Shown here one piece after another: positions 47,470 through 56,816 of a stretch of 64,000 nt of DNA. Positions within the stretch are counted from its first letter, which is position 1, and each line of letters begins with the position of its first letter. A model generated the notes under the pieces. The model ran no database searches and had not been told where the DNA came from. It saw only the letters and a list, made by a program, of their open reading frames with translations. The position numbers and the translations under genes are program-made. The stretch lies in NCBI GenBank assembly GCA_000158155.1, contig DS999406.1:133341-197340 (forward strand), in the 5' to 3' direction. This stretch comes from a gamma proteobacterium NOR5-3. GTDB taxonomy: Bacteria; Pseudomonadota; Gammaproteobacteria; Pseudomonadales; Halieaceae.

Positions 47470-47582
47470 AGCGCTTCCTGCGTCGTTAATACCAGAGCCC
47501 CAGACTAGTGAGCCGCAAGGCACTGGCAAATGGCCTCAGAGGACAGTTTCAGGGTGATCTGCGGCCATACTCGCTTCGGACT

Positions 47583-47641
47583 AAAGTATCATGCAATAAA
47601 ACAGAAATATCATTAATACGATTGTCGGTAGTCCCTACACT
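47583..47641 (+). promoter_or_regulatory. Candidate AraC-type operator and -10 box before the alcohol dehydrogenase gene
   Basis: TATCAT occurs at 47587-47592 and again at 47608-47613 (21-bp period, two helix turns), the second within AAATATCATT (47605-47614). A candidate -10, TACACT, follows 21 bases later (47636-47641), 36 bases before the ATG. The layout matches the TonB receptor promoter. Confidence 0.45.
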
Positions 47642-47676
47642 GTGTTCAGACAATAAAAACCGGGTAAGAAAAGCGT

Positions 47677-48786
47677 ATGTCGCCCTCAGCTAAGACCAAC
47701 ATTGCGCTCACCATCCCAGAGCCGGGGAAATTTGAGTTGGTAGCGCGCCCCTACCCCGTCATCAAAAGCGGCTACGCGATCATTAAGACGGAAATCGCTC
47801 CGATCTGCCTGGAAGGTTCACGCATCTGGGCAGAGCACGACTTTGAGTTTCACGACGATCCACAGCATCTGGGACACGAGGGTGTGGGGACGGTAGAAGA
47901 TGTACTTCCGGGATCCAACTTCGCCGTGGGTGACCGGGTCATTGTCTTTCAGGGCGATCACTGCGGACATTGCCACGCCTGCACCCAGGCGCTATCACCT
48001 ACCTATTGCGACGCCAATGACCCGGACATCCGCGGCAACGACGGCAGCGCCATGCGCGGTATACAGAACCGCAACGAAAGCCCCTCGGGTGGATTTGCTA
48101 TGGAACGCTATCGCATAGCCCCGGAGGCAAACCTTATCCGTATTCCCGATGCACTGGAGTTTCGTTACGCGGCCTCTGCAAACTGCTCTTTTGGCGTGGG
48201 CTTCTCCAATCAGGAAGCGATGGACGTAAAAGCAGGCGACACAGTGCTGGTGGGCGGCGTCGGTTTTATAGCACTGGGACACATCATTGCGGCGCTATAT
48301 CGCAATGCCACAGTTATCGCGCTGGCAAGAAACCCCTATCGAATCGATTTAATGCGCCGCATGGGCGTAGAGCACGTGATCAATCCGGATGACCCTGATT
48401 GGCTGGAGCAGGTGCGAGCGCTGAGTTACAAAGGTCAGGGAGTTGACGTCGCTATCGATGGGTCCGGCGTTACCTATTATCAGGAAAAACTCATGAAAGC
48501 CGTGCGCAAATACGGCCAGATCAACTTTAGTGGGCATACACCGGGCGCGCATTTAGAGCTTAGCCCGTTGCATCACGTTATTGATCCTGCACATACGATA
48601 TTCGGACAACATGATGTTCGTGCCAAGGATCGCGAACGTCTGGTCAGAGCACTGTGTGATCCAAAGGTACAGGCAATGGTTGATGTGATGGTGACCCACG
48701 AATTCCCCATGTCCCGCGCTGGTGAGGCGTTCGACGTTCAGGTCGGCAAGCAATGCGGCAAAGTTTACCTGTGGACTCAACAATAA
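47677..48786 (+). CDS. Zinc-containing alcohol dehydrogenase (MDR superfamily)
   Basis: A 369-residue medium-chain dehydrogenase. The catalytic zinc region includes APICLEGSRIW and LGHEGVGTVEDV (GHE). The structural zinc ligands lie in CGHCHACTQALSPTYC (Cys pattern 2-2-7). The Rossmann site is VLVGGVGFIALGHIIAAL, followed by ALARNPYRIDLMRRMGVEHVINP. It should oxidise an alcohol or polyol with NAD(P). Compared with ordinary alcohol dehydrogenases the first zinc Cys is replaced within a C-L-E-G-S context typical of sorbitol/threonine-type MDRs. It lies 20 bp before the second SDR and is expressed from a promoter with an AraC-type repeat. Confidence 0.87.
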   Translation: MSPSAKTNIALTIPEPGKFELVARPYPVIKSGYAIIKTEIAPICLEGSRIWAEHDFEFHDDPQHLGHEGVGTVEDVLPGSNFAVGDRVIVFQGDHCGHCHACTQALSPTYCDANDPDIRGNDGSAMRGIQNRNESPSGGFAMERYRIAPEANLIRIPDALEFRYAASANCSFGVGFSNQEAMDVKAGDTVLVGGVGFIALGHIIAALYRNATVIALARNPYRIDLMRRMGVEHVINPDDPDWLEQVRALSYKGQGVDVAIDGSGVTYYQEKLMKAVRKYGQINFSGHTPGAHLELSPLHHVIDPAHTIFGQHDVRAKDRERLVRALCDPKVQAMVDVMVTHEFPMSRAGEAFDVQVGKQCGKVYLWTQQ

Positions 48787-48806
48787 AAATTACGCAAGGA
48801 TTCTCT

Positions 48807-49580
48807 ATGTATTCGTTAGACGGAAAAGTCGCCCTCGTCACCGGTGGCACCTCAGGTATCGGACTGGCCGTCGCCAAAAGTTTTTTGGCCAGTGGCGCGA
48901 CGGTGGGCATTAGCGGCAGACGAGAAAACGGCGCAGAAATCGCCGCCGAGATTGGAGCGACTTTTTTTCAGTGTGATGCCACCGATGAACAGCAGGTCAT
49001 AGACATGCTCGGTGCCGCACACGATATCCTGGGTGCACTCTCCATCTTCGTGATCAATGCCGGCACCGCAGACGACGAAGGCAGCATCGAGAGTTTCGAT
49101 TCAGCTGGCATGCATGCGCTCATCGACCTGAATCTCAAAGGCGCGTTCTATGCTTTAAAGCACGCCCCACAAAATTTGGCCGACGGCTCTTCAATCATCT
49201 ACACAGGATCGGTAGCCGGATCGGGTATTGCGCATGCCGGGGCGGGAGTCTACGCAGCAAGTAAAGCCGGGGGCGCGTATCTGGCACGCACCAGTGCCAT
49301 CGAAAATGCACCGCGAGCTATTCGCGTAAATGCCGTTTGCCCGGCGCTCATTGCCGACACGGGCATGATGGTCGCCGATGACGGTAACGACACCGCACAA
49401 TTTCTCAGCACTCTCAACGCGTTTGGACGCATGGGACATCAGGACGAAGTCGTAGGAATCTACAACTTCCTGGCTAGCGACGCATCTACCTTTATCACCG
49501 GACAAGAAATTCGCGTCGATGGCGGGATGTCTGCGGGACTCGGCTTGCCGCTATTTGGCGCAATCGCTGGCGAGGGCTGA
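48807..49580 (+). CDS. Short-chain dehydrogenase/reductase (second)
   Basis: A 257-residue SDR. It has VTGGTSGIGLAVAKSFLAS, VGISGRR after beta-2 (basic, suggesting NADP), VINAGTADD, Ser in IIYTGSVAGSG and YAASKAG (YxxxK), and VDGGMSAGLG at the end. The ATG at 48807 has AAGGA 6 nt upstream; the longer reading from 48753 would begin inside the alcohol dehydrogenase and is rejected. It forms a two-gene operon with that gene and is convergent with the second AraC gene, whose stop lies one base away. It may act on the product of the alcohol dehydrogenase. It is only distantly similar to the SDR at 45295. Confidence 0.9.
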   Translation: MYSLDGKVALVTGGTSGIGLAVAKSFLASGATVGISGRRENGAEIAAEIGATFFQCDATDEQQVIDMLGAAHDILGALSIFVINAGTADDEGSIESFDSAGMHALIDLNLKGAFYALKHAPQNLADGSSIIYTGSVAGSGIAHAGAGVYAASKAGGAYLARTSAIENAPRAIRVNAVCPALIADTGMMVADDGNDTAQFLSTLNAFGRMGHQDEVVGIYNFLASDASTFITGQEIRVDGGMSAGLGLPLFGAIAGEG

Positions 49581-50627
49581 TCAAGGACCGGTGGGAGCCG
49601 CGGTTTGCTCTCCTGCCCTGAACTCTCCGGGGGTCGCACCGTAGTAGCGACTAAAGGTCCTGTGAAAGTTTGACGCATCGGCGTAGCCCGCAAGAAAGGC
49701 GACTTCTTGAATTGTCATTTCTCGCCCACGAAGATAGCTGGACGCAAGCTCCATGCGAAAATCCAACACCACTTCTTTGTACGTGGTCCCCTCCTCGCTA
49801 AGCCTCCGCCGCAGGGACCGCTCACTCATGGCAAGCTTGCCCGCCGCGTCTTCAATAGAAGGATGATGGCCGGGAGCATTTGCCAGCAGCCTTCGAACCT
49901 GACCGGTAAACCCCTGCACAGCCTGCATCTGTCCCAGCAACGCCGCGCACTGCTGCTCGCACAGCGCTGCCGCTTGCTCGTTGGCAAAGCTCAAGGGGAG
50001 TTCCAGGAGAACTCTGGGAAAAACAATTTGCGTGTGCGCTTTTTCAAAGTGAAGGTTTGGCCCGAGCACCTCCTCGTAAAGCGAAATATACTCGGGCGCG
50101 GGATAGTCAAGATCAATGCGCGAGTACCACTGCCTTGACTCCCCAAAGGCCGGTCCAATCTCGGCCCATTGAGCAAGAAGACGCTCAGTTTCGTAATGTA
50201 GTTTGGCGGGGGTATTGACCAGTTCCGGGCGAACTATTCGAACAACGCGCAGACTTGCAAGCCCACCTTCTACAAACAAACTGGTCTGCAGCGCTGCGCC
50301 AATGACATCTTGATACTTACTGTGCCGCTCGATGGCTTTCCCCAGATTCTGGCTGGCGAACATGGCGTAACCCAGCAGGCCGTGCTCCAACAACGTTACC
50401 CCGCGACCATCCCGCAACCCGAGACCCAGATCAGGGTGCCGAGCAATAATCTCGCCCAGCAGGCGGCTGTAATCAGACTGCGAGAGTTGATCCTCCTGCG
50501 TGTCTAACGCCGCCAGATCGATACCGAAATCCTCAATCAGGGGGCGCACATCGATATCCTGATCCTCAAGGACCCGGAGCGTATGGCGAACGTAACTGTT
50601 GAGCTCTTTGGCTTCCACGCTGCTCAC
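49581..50627 (-). CDS. AraC family transcriptional regulator (second)
   Basis: A 348-residue AraC-type regulator with the same layout as the one at 44239: an N-terminal arabinose-binding-like domain (LLEHGLLGYAMFASQNLGKAIERHSKYQDVIG) and a C-terminal double helix-turn-helix (HPSIEDAAGKLAMSERSLRRRL and IQEVAFLAGYADASNFHRTFSRYYGATPGEFR). The two are paralogues. It diverges from the 2-oxoacid dehydrogenase operon, with about 105 bp between the GTG starts, so it probably controls that operon and perhaps the alcohol dehydrogenase/SDR genes too. The start is a GTG without a strong ribosome site; nothing better is in frame nearby. Confidence 0.87.
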   Translation of the reverse strand: MSSVEAKELNSYVRHTLRVLEDQDIDVRPLIEDFGIDLAALDTQEDQLSQSDYSRLLGEIIARHPDLGLGLRDGRGVTLLEHGLLGYAMFASQNLGKAIERHSKYQDVIGAALQTSLFVEGGLASLRVVRIVRPELVNTPAKLHYETERLLAQWAEIGPAFGESRQWYSRIDLDYPAPEYISLYEEVLGPNLHFEKAHTQIVFPRVLLELPLSFANEQAAALCEQQCAALLGQMQAVQGFTGQVRRLLANAPGHHPSIEDAAGKLAMSERSLRRRLSEEGTTYKEVVLDFRMELASSYLRGREMTIQEVAFLAGYADASNFHRTFSRYYGATPGEFRAGEQTAAPTGP

Positions 50628-50733
50628 TGACTGTGGCCGGAAATGACAGAGACTAGGCCCGTGGGTCCATTGTTGTCAATTTGTCCCCGCGCCACTATCA
50701 GTGCTCATAAGACAAGTTTCCAGAGGTGGTCCG

Positions 50734-51717
50734 GTGGCGCTCAGTACAGAACAAAAAACCACCCTGTATCGCAATCTCATCCGCGCAGACGAGTTCAATC
50801 GGATGATGTATCGCCGCATGATGCAGGGCAAGCTCATTGGCTTTTATCACCCAGCAGAAGGTGCGATCGCGCCCGGTGTCGCCGCTGCCAGCTTTCTCAA
50901 TCAGGACGACAACCTGTCGCCACATCACCGGGGGCACGGCATCACGCACATGCTCAGTAAAGGTATTGATATCAAGTACTACCTTGCCGAACACACGGGT
51001 AAAGATACCGGCTGCTGCAAGGGTCGCTCTGCATTCCACTTCAGCTTTCCAGAGCACAAGGTTTACATGATGTCCGGCTTCATCGGCTACAACTTCGCAC
51101 CGGTGGTGGGATGGGGCTTTGCAGCTAAGCGACGCAATCAGGGCCAGGTCGTGATGAACTGTTCCGGCGATGGGTCTTACGGTCAGGGACGGGCTCACGA
51201 AGCGATGCTTATGGCTCAAAACTGGAAACTCCCGGTTATTTTCTTCTGTGAAAATAATGGCATGAGCATCTTTTCCACCGCCATGGAAATGCATCCCAAA
51301 GAACACATCTCGTCCCTCGCAGACGGCTACGGCATGCCCTCGACCATCGTGGATGGGCAAGACGTCTTTGCGGTTGCGGAGGCCTGCGTTGAGGCGATCG
51401 CTCGAGCGCGACAAGGTGACGGCCCGACATTTATCGAGGCTAAAACCCTGCGCTTTAACGAACACGATATCGGCACGCCTGATTTGTCGGGCTGGGAGGA
51501 GCGCAGCGAAGAAGAGCACGCCAGCATGCGCGAGCGAGAGCCTGTGCGCATTGCTACGGCAAGAGTATTAGACGAAGGACTTTTGAACCAGGCAGCCATT
51601 GATCAAATCATCGAAGAAACCAAGGCCGAAGTTCAGGGGGTTGAAGATTTTGCTGACAGCAGCGAAATTGCTCGGCCAAGTGTAGAAGAACTCATGGATG
51701 GCGTGTTCGCCAAGTAA
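50734..51717 (+). CDS. 2-oxoacid/acetoin-type dehydrogenase E1 alpha subunit
   Basis: A 327-residue TPP-dependent E1 alpha subunit. HRGHGITHML and GRSAFHF are conserved active-site regions, and the TPP motif is CSGDGSYGQGRAHEAMLMAQNWKLPVIFFCENN (GDG...NN). The length and the HPAEGAIAPGVAAA block are closer to acetoin dehydrogenase (AcoA-like) than to classical pyruvate or branched-chain E1 alpha. It decarboxylates a 2-oxo or acyloin substrate and passes the unit to lipoate. GTG at 50734 is preferred because AGAGGTGG lies before it; a GTG at 50701 is in frame. It begins a co-directional operon E1 alpha, E1 beta, E2, E3, aminotransferase. Confidence 0.85.
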   Translation: MALSTEQKTTLYRNLIRADEFNRMMYRRMMQGKLIGFYHPAEGAIAPGVAAASFLNQDDNLSPHHRGHGITHMLSKGIDIKYYLAEHTGKDTGCCKGRSAFHFSFPEHKVYMMSGFIGYNFAPVVGWGFAAKRRNQGQVVMNCSGDGSYGQGRAHEAMLMAQNWKLPVIFFCENNGMSIFSTAMEMHPKEHISSLADGYGMPSTIVDGQDVFAVAEACVEAIARARQGDGPTFIEAKTLRFNEHDIGTPDLSGWEERSEEEHASMREREPVRIATARVLDEGLLNQAAIDQIIEETKAEVQGVEDFADSSEIARPSVEELMDGVFAK

Positions 51718-51728
51718 AGGAGCGCGTG

Positions 51729-52697
51729 ATGAGAACAATTACATTTATCGATGCCATCAGAGAGGCCATCGAAGAAGAAATGCGTGCCGACAATGATGTG
51801 TTTGTTGTTGGCCAGGACGTACGCGGCGCGATTTTTCCGCACACTAAAGGATTGGTAGACGAGTTTGGTCCCGAACGGATCGTCGATACACCCATCGCCG
51901 AGTCGGGAATGTACGGTGTCGCCTTTGGCGCAGCGCAGGAAGGCATGCGCCCGATCTGTGACTTTATGTTCGGCGGCTTTTCTTATGTGACGTTTTCCGA
52001 GTGCTCGGTAACCACGGGGCAATACCACTTCCTGCATGGCAGTCAGCACCCGCTCCCGCTAGTGATTACCGCTGGCGTGGGTACTGGGCAACGCCTGGCG
52101 AATGATCATGCCATGAGTATCCATGGCACGTTTGCCCACCATCCTGGCATCAAGGTCGCCATGCCATCGACGCCCTACGATGCCAAGGGCATGTTTAAGG
52201 CTGCGATTCGTGACAACAATCCAGTCGTCATTCCCTGGCACATGGGAATCATGATGCAAAAAGGTGAAGTGCCCGATGTCGGCGACGATTACATCGTTCC
52301 CCTGGGCTCTGCAGACGTAAAACGCGAAGGAAGCGACGTAACGGTTCTGGCTAACTCACTGCAGCTTCAACATGCCCTGGAGGTTGCCGAAAAACTAAAA
52401 GACGAAATTTCTATTGAGGTTATCGACCCGCGCAGCTTTGTACCGTTTGATATGGAGACCTTATTAACCTCGCTCGAAAAGACCAACCGTCTGGTCGTTG
52501 TCGACGAAGACTGGGAGTCCGGTGGCTTTGCGGCCACGGTGTCCGCGCGAGTGATGGAGCAGGGTTTTGATCTTCTTGATGCGCCGGTGATTCGCGTCAC
52601 GTTGCCAAACATGCCCGTGCCCGGCGGCTACATGGAAGAGTATGTTGCCCCCAACCCCGAACGCATTGAGGCTGCCGTCCGCGCAGTCTGCGCCTAA
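51729..52697 (+). CDS. 2-oxoacid/acetoin-type dehydrogenase E1 beta subunit
   Basis: A 322-residue transketolase-like beta subunit: ITFIDAIREAIEEEMRADNDVFVVGQDV, FGPERIVDTPIAESGMYGVAFGAAQEGMRPICDFMFG (conserved Glu that activates TPP), and the C-terminal PRSFVPFDMETLLTSLEKTNRLVVVDEDWESGGF block. It forms the alpha2beta2 E1 with the preceding gene. The ATG at 51729 follows AAGGAG by six bases; the GTG at 51726 is too close. The stop is 12 bases before the E2 gene. As with the alpha subunit, the overall likeness is to the acetoin-type complex, but the substrate is not shown. Confidence 0.86.
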   Translation: MRTITFIDAIREAIEEEMRADNDVFVVGQDVRGAIFPHTKGLVDEFGPERIVDTPIAESGMYGVAFGAAQEGMRPICDFMFGGFSYVTFSECSVTTGQYHFLHGSQHPLPLVITAGVGTGQRLANDHAMSIHGTFAHHPGIKVAMPSTPYDAKGMFKAAIRDNNPVVIPWHMGIMMQKGEVPDVGDDYIVPLGSADVKREGSDVTVLANSLQLQHALEVAEKLKDEISIEVIDPRSFVPFDMETLLTSLEKTNRLVVVDEDWESGGFAATVSARVMEQGFDLLDAPVIRVTLPNMPVPGGYMEEYVAPNPERIEAAVRAVCA

Positions 52698-52709
52698 GGG
52701 AGAACTGTC

Positions 52710-53924
52710 ATGGCAATAGACTACACAATGCCAAAGCTGGCAATGGCAATGAACGAGGGCACCATCGCCGAGTGGTTGGTGAGCCACGGTGACCACGTCG
52801 AAAAAGGACAGGCGCTGGCCAGTATAGAAACCGAAAAAGTCGCCTACGACGTTGAGTCACCCGAGGCCGGCTACTTACACATTGTTGTAGAGGCCGGAGA
52901 GACTGTGCCTTGCGAGACATTGATCGCCTACTTCCTGGCGACGCCGGATGAAGAAGTCGCATCGGGCACGTCCGAGAGCGCCGATGAAGCCAACAGCAAA
53001 GTCGAGGCTCCAGCCGTCGCCAGCTCCGTGGGCGCTGCGACAAAACCACAGCGCATCAAAGCCTCACCGCTGGCAAAGAAAATCGCCGCTGATGCAGGAC
53101 TGAATCTCGGGGACATTACCGGCACCGGGCCGGGAGGGCGCATCGTCAAACGCGATGTAATTGCGGCTCAGGAATCACAAGCTCGGACATCGCACAGTCG
53201 AGGCGGCACCCGAGTTCTAGCCGAGGTACCACTCAAAGGTATGCGCGGCACCATCGCCTCTCGTATGCAGGAAAGCCTGCAGTCCACAGCGCAACTGAGC
53301 TCAAACTGGGAATCGGACATCACCACGCTGCTCGCGATGCGAAAGAGTTTTGTCGCCAGAGAAGACGCACTGGGGACACGTGTCTCCTTTAACGCGTTCC
53401 TCATTAAAGCCATGGTCTATGCCATTCGACAGGTACCGATGGCCAACGCCTGCTTAGAAAACGATCTGATTTCGGTTTACGAGAACATCAACATGGGCAT
53501 CGCGATATCAATGCCCGGGAATAGTGAGTACGACAGCGCTCTTGTCGTGGGTGTACTACGCGACGTAGATCAAATGGGTGTTGTGCAAATCGATAAACAC
53601 ATGCGAGCGCTTATTGAACGCGTGCGCAGCGGCGAAGCCACAGCAGACGAGCTGTCTGGCTCAACGATCACCTTATCGAGTACCGCCGGCATCGGACCGC
53701 CGGGGCTCATGAGCACGCCAGTGCTCAACCTACCCAATGTCGCCTTGCTGGGACCGTCTACACCCATCGAGCGAATCGTTCCCGTGAAAGGCAAAAAGCG
53801 CATCCGCACCATGCTTCCCCTGTCTTTTACCTTTGATCATCGGGCTCTGGACGGCGATCCGGCCGCGCGTTACATGAGCGCACTGCATGACGCACTGGAA
53901 AACCCCGAACTACTGCTGGCCTGA
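52710..53924 (+). CDS. Dihydrolipoamide acyltransferase E2
   Basis: A 404-residue E2. One N-terminal lipoyl domain (about 1-78) carries the lipoylated Lys43 in ETEKVAYDVES. An Ala/Ser/Glu-rich linker follows, then a peripheral-subunit-binding domain near 112-150 (SPLAKKIAADAGLNLGDITGTGPGGRIVKRDV). The catalytic 2-oxoacid acyltransferase domain (about 170-404) ends with LSFTFDHRALDGDPAARYM and its active-site His and Asp. It transfers the acyl group to CoA and forms the complex core. A GGGAGAA ribosome site lies close before the ATG. Single lipoyl domain and size resemble acetoin or branched-chain E2 rather than the triple-lipoyl E. coli pyruvate E2. Confidence 0.88.
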   Translation: MAIDYTMPKLAMAMNEGTIAEWLVSHGDHVEKGQALASIETEKVAYDVESPEAGYLHIVVEAGETVPCETLIAYFLATPDEEVASGTSESADEANSKVEAPAVASSVGAATKPQRIKASPLAKKIAADAGLNLGDITGTGPGGRIVKRDVIAAQESQARTSHSRGGTRVLAEVPLKGMRGTIASRMQESLQSTAQLSSNWESDITTLLAMRKSFVAREDALGTRVSFNAFLIKAMVYAIRQVPMANACLENDLISVYENINMGIAISMPGNSEYDSALVVGVLRDVDQMGVVQIDKHMRALIERVRSGEATADELSGSTITLSSTAGIGPPGLMSTPVLNLPNVALLGPSTPIERIVPVKGKKRIRTMLPLSFTFDHRALDGDPAARYMSALHDALENPELLLA

Positions 53925-53933
53925 GGTAACAAA

Positions 53934-55322
53934 ATGTACGATCTAGCCATTGTGGGCGCTGGCCCCGGGGGATACGTAGCTGCCGTGCGTGCCGCACAAA
54001 AAAACCTCAAGGTCGTTGTTATCGAGCGCGACGCCCCCGGAGGGGTGTGTCTGAACTGGGGCTGCATTCCGTCCAAAAACCTGATTCATCAGGCGGAGAT
54101 GTTCGCAAGCCTCTCACACATGGAATCCGTGGGCGTTACCGTCGACAGAAGCTCTCTGGACTATGGCGCCGTACAACAACAGTCCCGGGAAGTAGTAAAA
54201 ACCCTAACCGGTGGTGTCGCAGGACTCCTCAAGAAAAACAAAGTGGACTATGTGTCCGGCACCGCAGAGCTTGTGAGCCCCACAGAGCTCAAGATCGACA
54301 ATGCGGATGTCATCAAAGCCAAACACATTATGCTTGCGACGGGCTCTCGTCCTATGGAAGTTTCGGGCTTTGAATTCGATGAAGATCGAGTTCTGTCGTC
54401 CACTGGCATTCTCGCTCTGAAAACTCTCCCCGATAGCCTGCTGATCCTGGGCGCGGGAGCCATCGGCTGTGAGTTTGCCTTTGTCATGGCAAGCTTTGGC
54501 GTTCATGTCACCCTGGTGGAGGCACAGCAGCACATCCTGCCTGCAGAAGATTTTGAAGTTTGCGAAGTTCTCCATACTGCGCTTAAAAAGCAGGGTGTTG
54601 ATGTCCGCGTGAGCACACGGGCGCAATCCTTAGAGCGCCACAGCACCGGTATTGTTGCCACGCTTGTAGACGGTAGTGGTTCGCAGCGCACCCTGGAAGC
54701 AGAGCGAGCATTGGTGGTTTTTGGCCGCCAACCCAATACACAGAATCTGGGCCTAGCCGCTATCAACCTTGAGACAGACGACCGTGGATATCTCGTAGTA
54801 GACAGTGTGGGCCGCACCGCCGTCTCTACGGTCTACGCTATCGGCGACATTGTCCGCAGCGCGGCGCTGGCTCATGTGGCATCTGCTGAAGGTGAACGCG
54901 CGGTGGACCACATAGCCGGTGGCCTACCAGACAGCGCCGAACCCATGAACCCAGAACTGGTGCCCTCTGCCATCTATTGTGAACCGCAAGTTGCGGGGTT
55001 CGGATTACGCGAAGACCAGGCGAAATCACAGGGTATAGCTTTCAAAAAAGCAATTTTTCGTTATCAAGGGGCTGGCAAAACCATTGCCATCGGTAAACCA
55101 GAAGGTTTGGTGAAGGTGTTATGCGACCCAAAGACCGACGAAATTCTGGGCTCTCATATTGTGGGGCACAATGCCACAGAGCTCATTCACGAGTTACTAT
55201 TAGCCAAATCTTCCGAACTATTACCCGACGACATAGCACATATGATGCATGCTCACCCGACGATTTCTGAGGCTATTATGGAGTGTATGCACGGCATCAA
55301 TGGCAAGCCGGTACACGGCTGA
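53934..55322 (+). CDS. lpdA: Dihydrolipoamide dehydrogenase E3
   Basis: A 462-residue flavoprotein disulfide reductase. FAD binding is [17 protein letters not shown]. The redox disulfide is Cys39-Cys44 in [18 protein letters not shown] binding is [21 protein letters not shown]. The catalytic His-Glu pair is in [16 protein letters not shown]. It reoxidises dihydrolipoate of the preceding E2 with NAD. The gene starts 9 bases after the E2 stop, so this is a dedicated E3 for the cluster complex. Two Cys residues, length and motifs are all intact. Confidence 0.92.
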   Translation: MYDLAIVGAGPGGYVAAVRAAQKNLKVVVIERDAPGGVCLNWGCIPSKNLIHQAEMFASLSHMESVGVTVDRSSLDYGAVQQQSREVVKTLTGGVAGLLKKNKVDYVSGTAELVSPTELKIDNADVIKAKHIMLATGSRPMEVSGFEFDEDRVLSSTGILALKTLPDSLLILGAGAIGCEFAFVMASFGVHVTLVEAQQHILPAEDFEVCEVLHTALKKQGVDVRVSTRAQSLERHSTGIVATLVDGSGSQRTLEAERALVVFGRQPNTQNLGLAAINLETDDRGYLVVDSVGRTAVSTVYAIGDIVRSAALAHVASAEGERAVDHIAGGLPDSAEPMNPELVPSAIYCEPQVAGFGLREDQAKSQGIAFKKAIFRYQGAGKTIAIGKPEGLVKVLCDPKTDEILGSHIVGHNATELIHELLLAKSSELLPDDIAHMMHAHPTISEAIMECMHGINGKPVHG

Positions 55323-55339
55323 GACAAGAGGCAAAACCC

Positions 55340-56695
55340 ATGACCAACGTCATTTATCCAACTACTAATTTTAAAGCCACGGAACAGATCGTTGTGGAGC
55401 GTGGCGAAGGCGTTTACGTTTACGACAACAAGGGCAAACAGTACCTCGAAGGTTTGGCGGGACTGTGGTGCACATCGCTGGGTTACGGCAATCAGGAGCT
55501 CATCGATGCCGCTACGGCGCAAATGGGTCAGCTGTCCTACTACCACGCCTTCGGTGGCAAGACCCACCCTACGATGATGGCCTTAGCCGACAAGATTCGG
55601 GATATGGTGCCGGTAGATAACGCCAAGATTTTCTTTGGCAACTCGGGCAGTGATGCCAACGATACTTTTATCAAGATTCTGCGTTATTACGCTAACGCCA
55701 CCGGCAGACCCGAGAAGCGCAAGATCATCACCCGGGAGCGCGGCTATCACGGCGTTACCGTAGCCTCTGGCGCACTGACCAGTTTGCCCGCCAACCTCAC
55801 GCACTTTGATGCTCCGGTGGATGCCTTGGGAATTTTGCGCACAGACCATCCTCATTACTACAAGGGTCGCAACCCCGGCGAAACCGAAGCCGCTTTTGTC
55901 GATCGCATTGTTGGCAATCTTGAGAACCTCATTCTTGCCGAGGGCGCAGACACCATTGCTGCCTTCCTTGCCGAGCCCATCACCGGTGCCAGCGGCGTCA
56001 TTGTCCCGCCTGCCGGATACTACGAGAAAGTCCAGGCGCTGCTGAACAAACACGACATCCTGTTCTGGGCTGATGAGGTCATCTGCGGATTCGGGCGAAC
56101 CGGCAACGACTTTGGCTGCACCACCATGAACATCGAAAAGCCTGCGCTCATGACCTTGGCCAAACAGCTTTCCTCGGCGTACGTACCCATCAGTGCCTCG
56201 GTGGTTCGGGGCGATATCTACGAGGCGTTGGTAGAACCCGTGTCAGAAGTCGGCGTATTTGGTCACGGCTACACCTACTCGGGTCACCCCTTAGGCTGTG
56301 CTGTGGCTCTAAAGACATTGGAGATTTACGATCGGGATAATATTTTTGCAAAAGCCGCCGAGACCGGCGCTTACATGCAAGAAAAGCTCTCGGTCTTTAG
56401 TGATCACCCGCTGGTAGGTGAAGTTCGCGGCAAAGGATTGATCGCTGCTCTTGAGCTTGTAAGCGACAAATCAACGGGTGAGGGATTCCCGCCGTCGGTT
56501 GCCGGGTTCCTGACCAATGCCTGCGCCGAGGCAGGACTTATCGGCCGACCCGTCGCGGGTACCGCCTTTGCGCTCTGCCCACCACTGATCATCACCAAAG
56601 CACAGATCGACGAACTGGTAGAAAAACTGGGTATCGGGCTTGATGCCACGCTTGAGCACGCTCATAGCGAAGGGCTATTGAAGGCTGCCAGCTAG
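55340..56695 (+). CDS. Class-III (omega) aminotransferase
   Basis: A 451-residue PLP enzyme of the aspartate-aminotransferase-fold class III. It has NSGSDANDTFIKILRYY, ITRERGYHGVTVASGALT, FLAEPITGASGVIVPP, ILFWADEVICGFGRTG and the PLP Lys in ALMTLAKQLSSAYVPISA. It resembles omega-amino acid or beta-alanine:pyruvate aminotransferases and putrescine-type enzymes. It would interconvert an amine or omega-amino acid and a keto/aldehyde compound, which fits the aldehyde and alcohol dehydrogenases nearby. The ATG at 55340 follows AGAGGC by about 7 nt and lies 17 bp after the E3 stop. The longer reading from 55283 overlaps E3 and is rejected. Confidence 0.9.
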   Translation: MTNVIYPTTNFKATEQIVVERGEGVYVYDNKGKQYLEGLAGLWCTSLGYGNQELIDAATAQMGQLSYYHAFGGKTHPTMMALADKIRDMVPVDNAKIFFGNSGSDANDTFIKILRYYANATGRPEKRKIITRERGYHGVTVASGALTSLPANLTHFDAPVDALGILRTDHPHYYKGRNPGETEAAFVDRIVGNLENLILAEGADTIAAFLAEPITGASGVIVPPAGYYEKVQALLNKHDILFWADEVICGFGRTGNDFGCTTMNIEKPALMTLAKQLSSAYVPISASVVRGDIYEALVEPVSEVGVFGHGYTYSGHPLGCAVALKTLEIYDRDNIFAKAAETGAYMQEKLSVFSDHPLVGEVRGKGLIAALELVSDKSTGEGFPPSVAGFLTNACAEAGLIGRPVAGTAFALCPPLIITKAQIDELVEKLGIGLDATLEHAHSEGLLKAAS

Positions 56696-56816
56696 GCCGA
56701 TGTCTCATGAAAGCCCGGATTTGATGGCGCTCCCCGGAAATGCCCGGTTGTAATAGATGATTCAATTCCCAAAGTCAGTTTCTGCGCCCTTTGGGGCCTA
56801 GAGTCCGGAACGGCGA

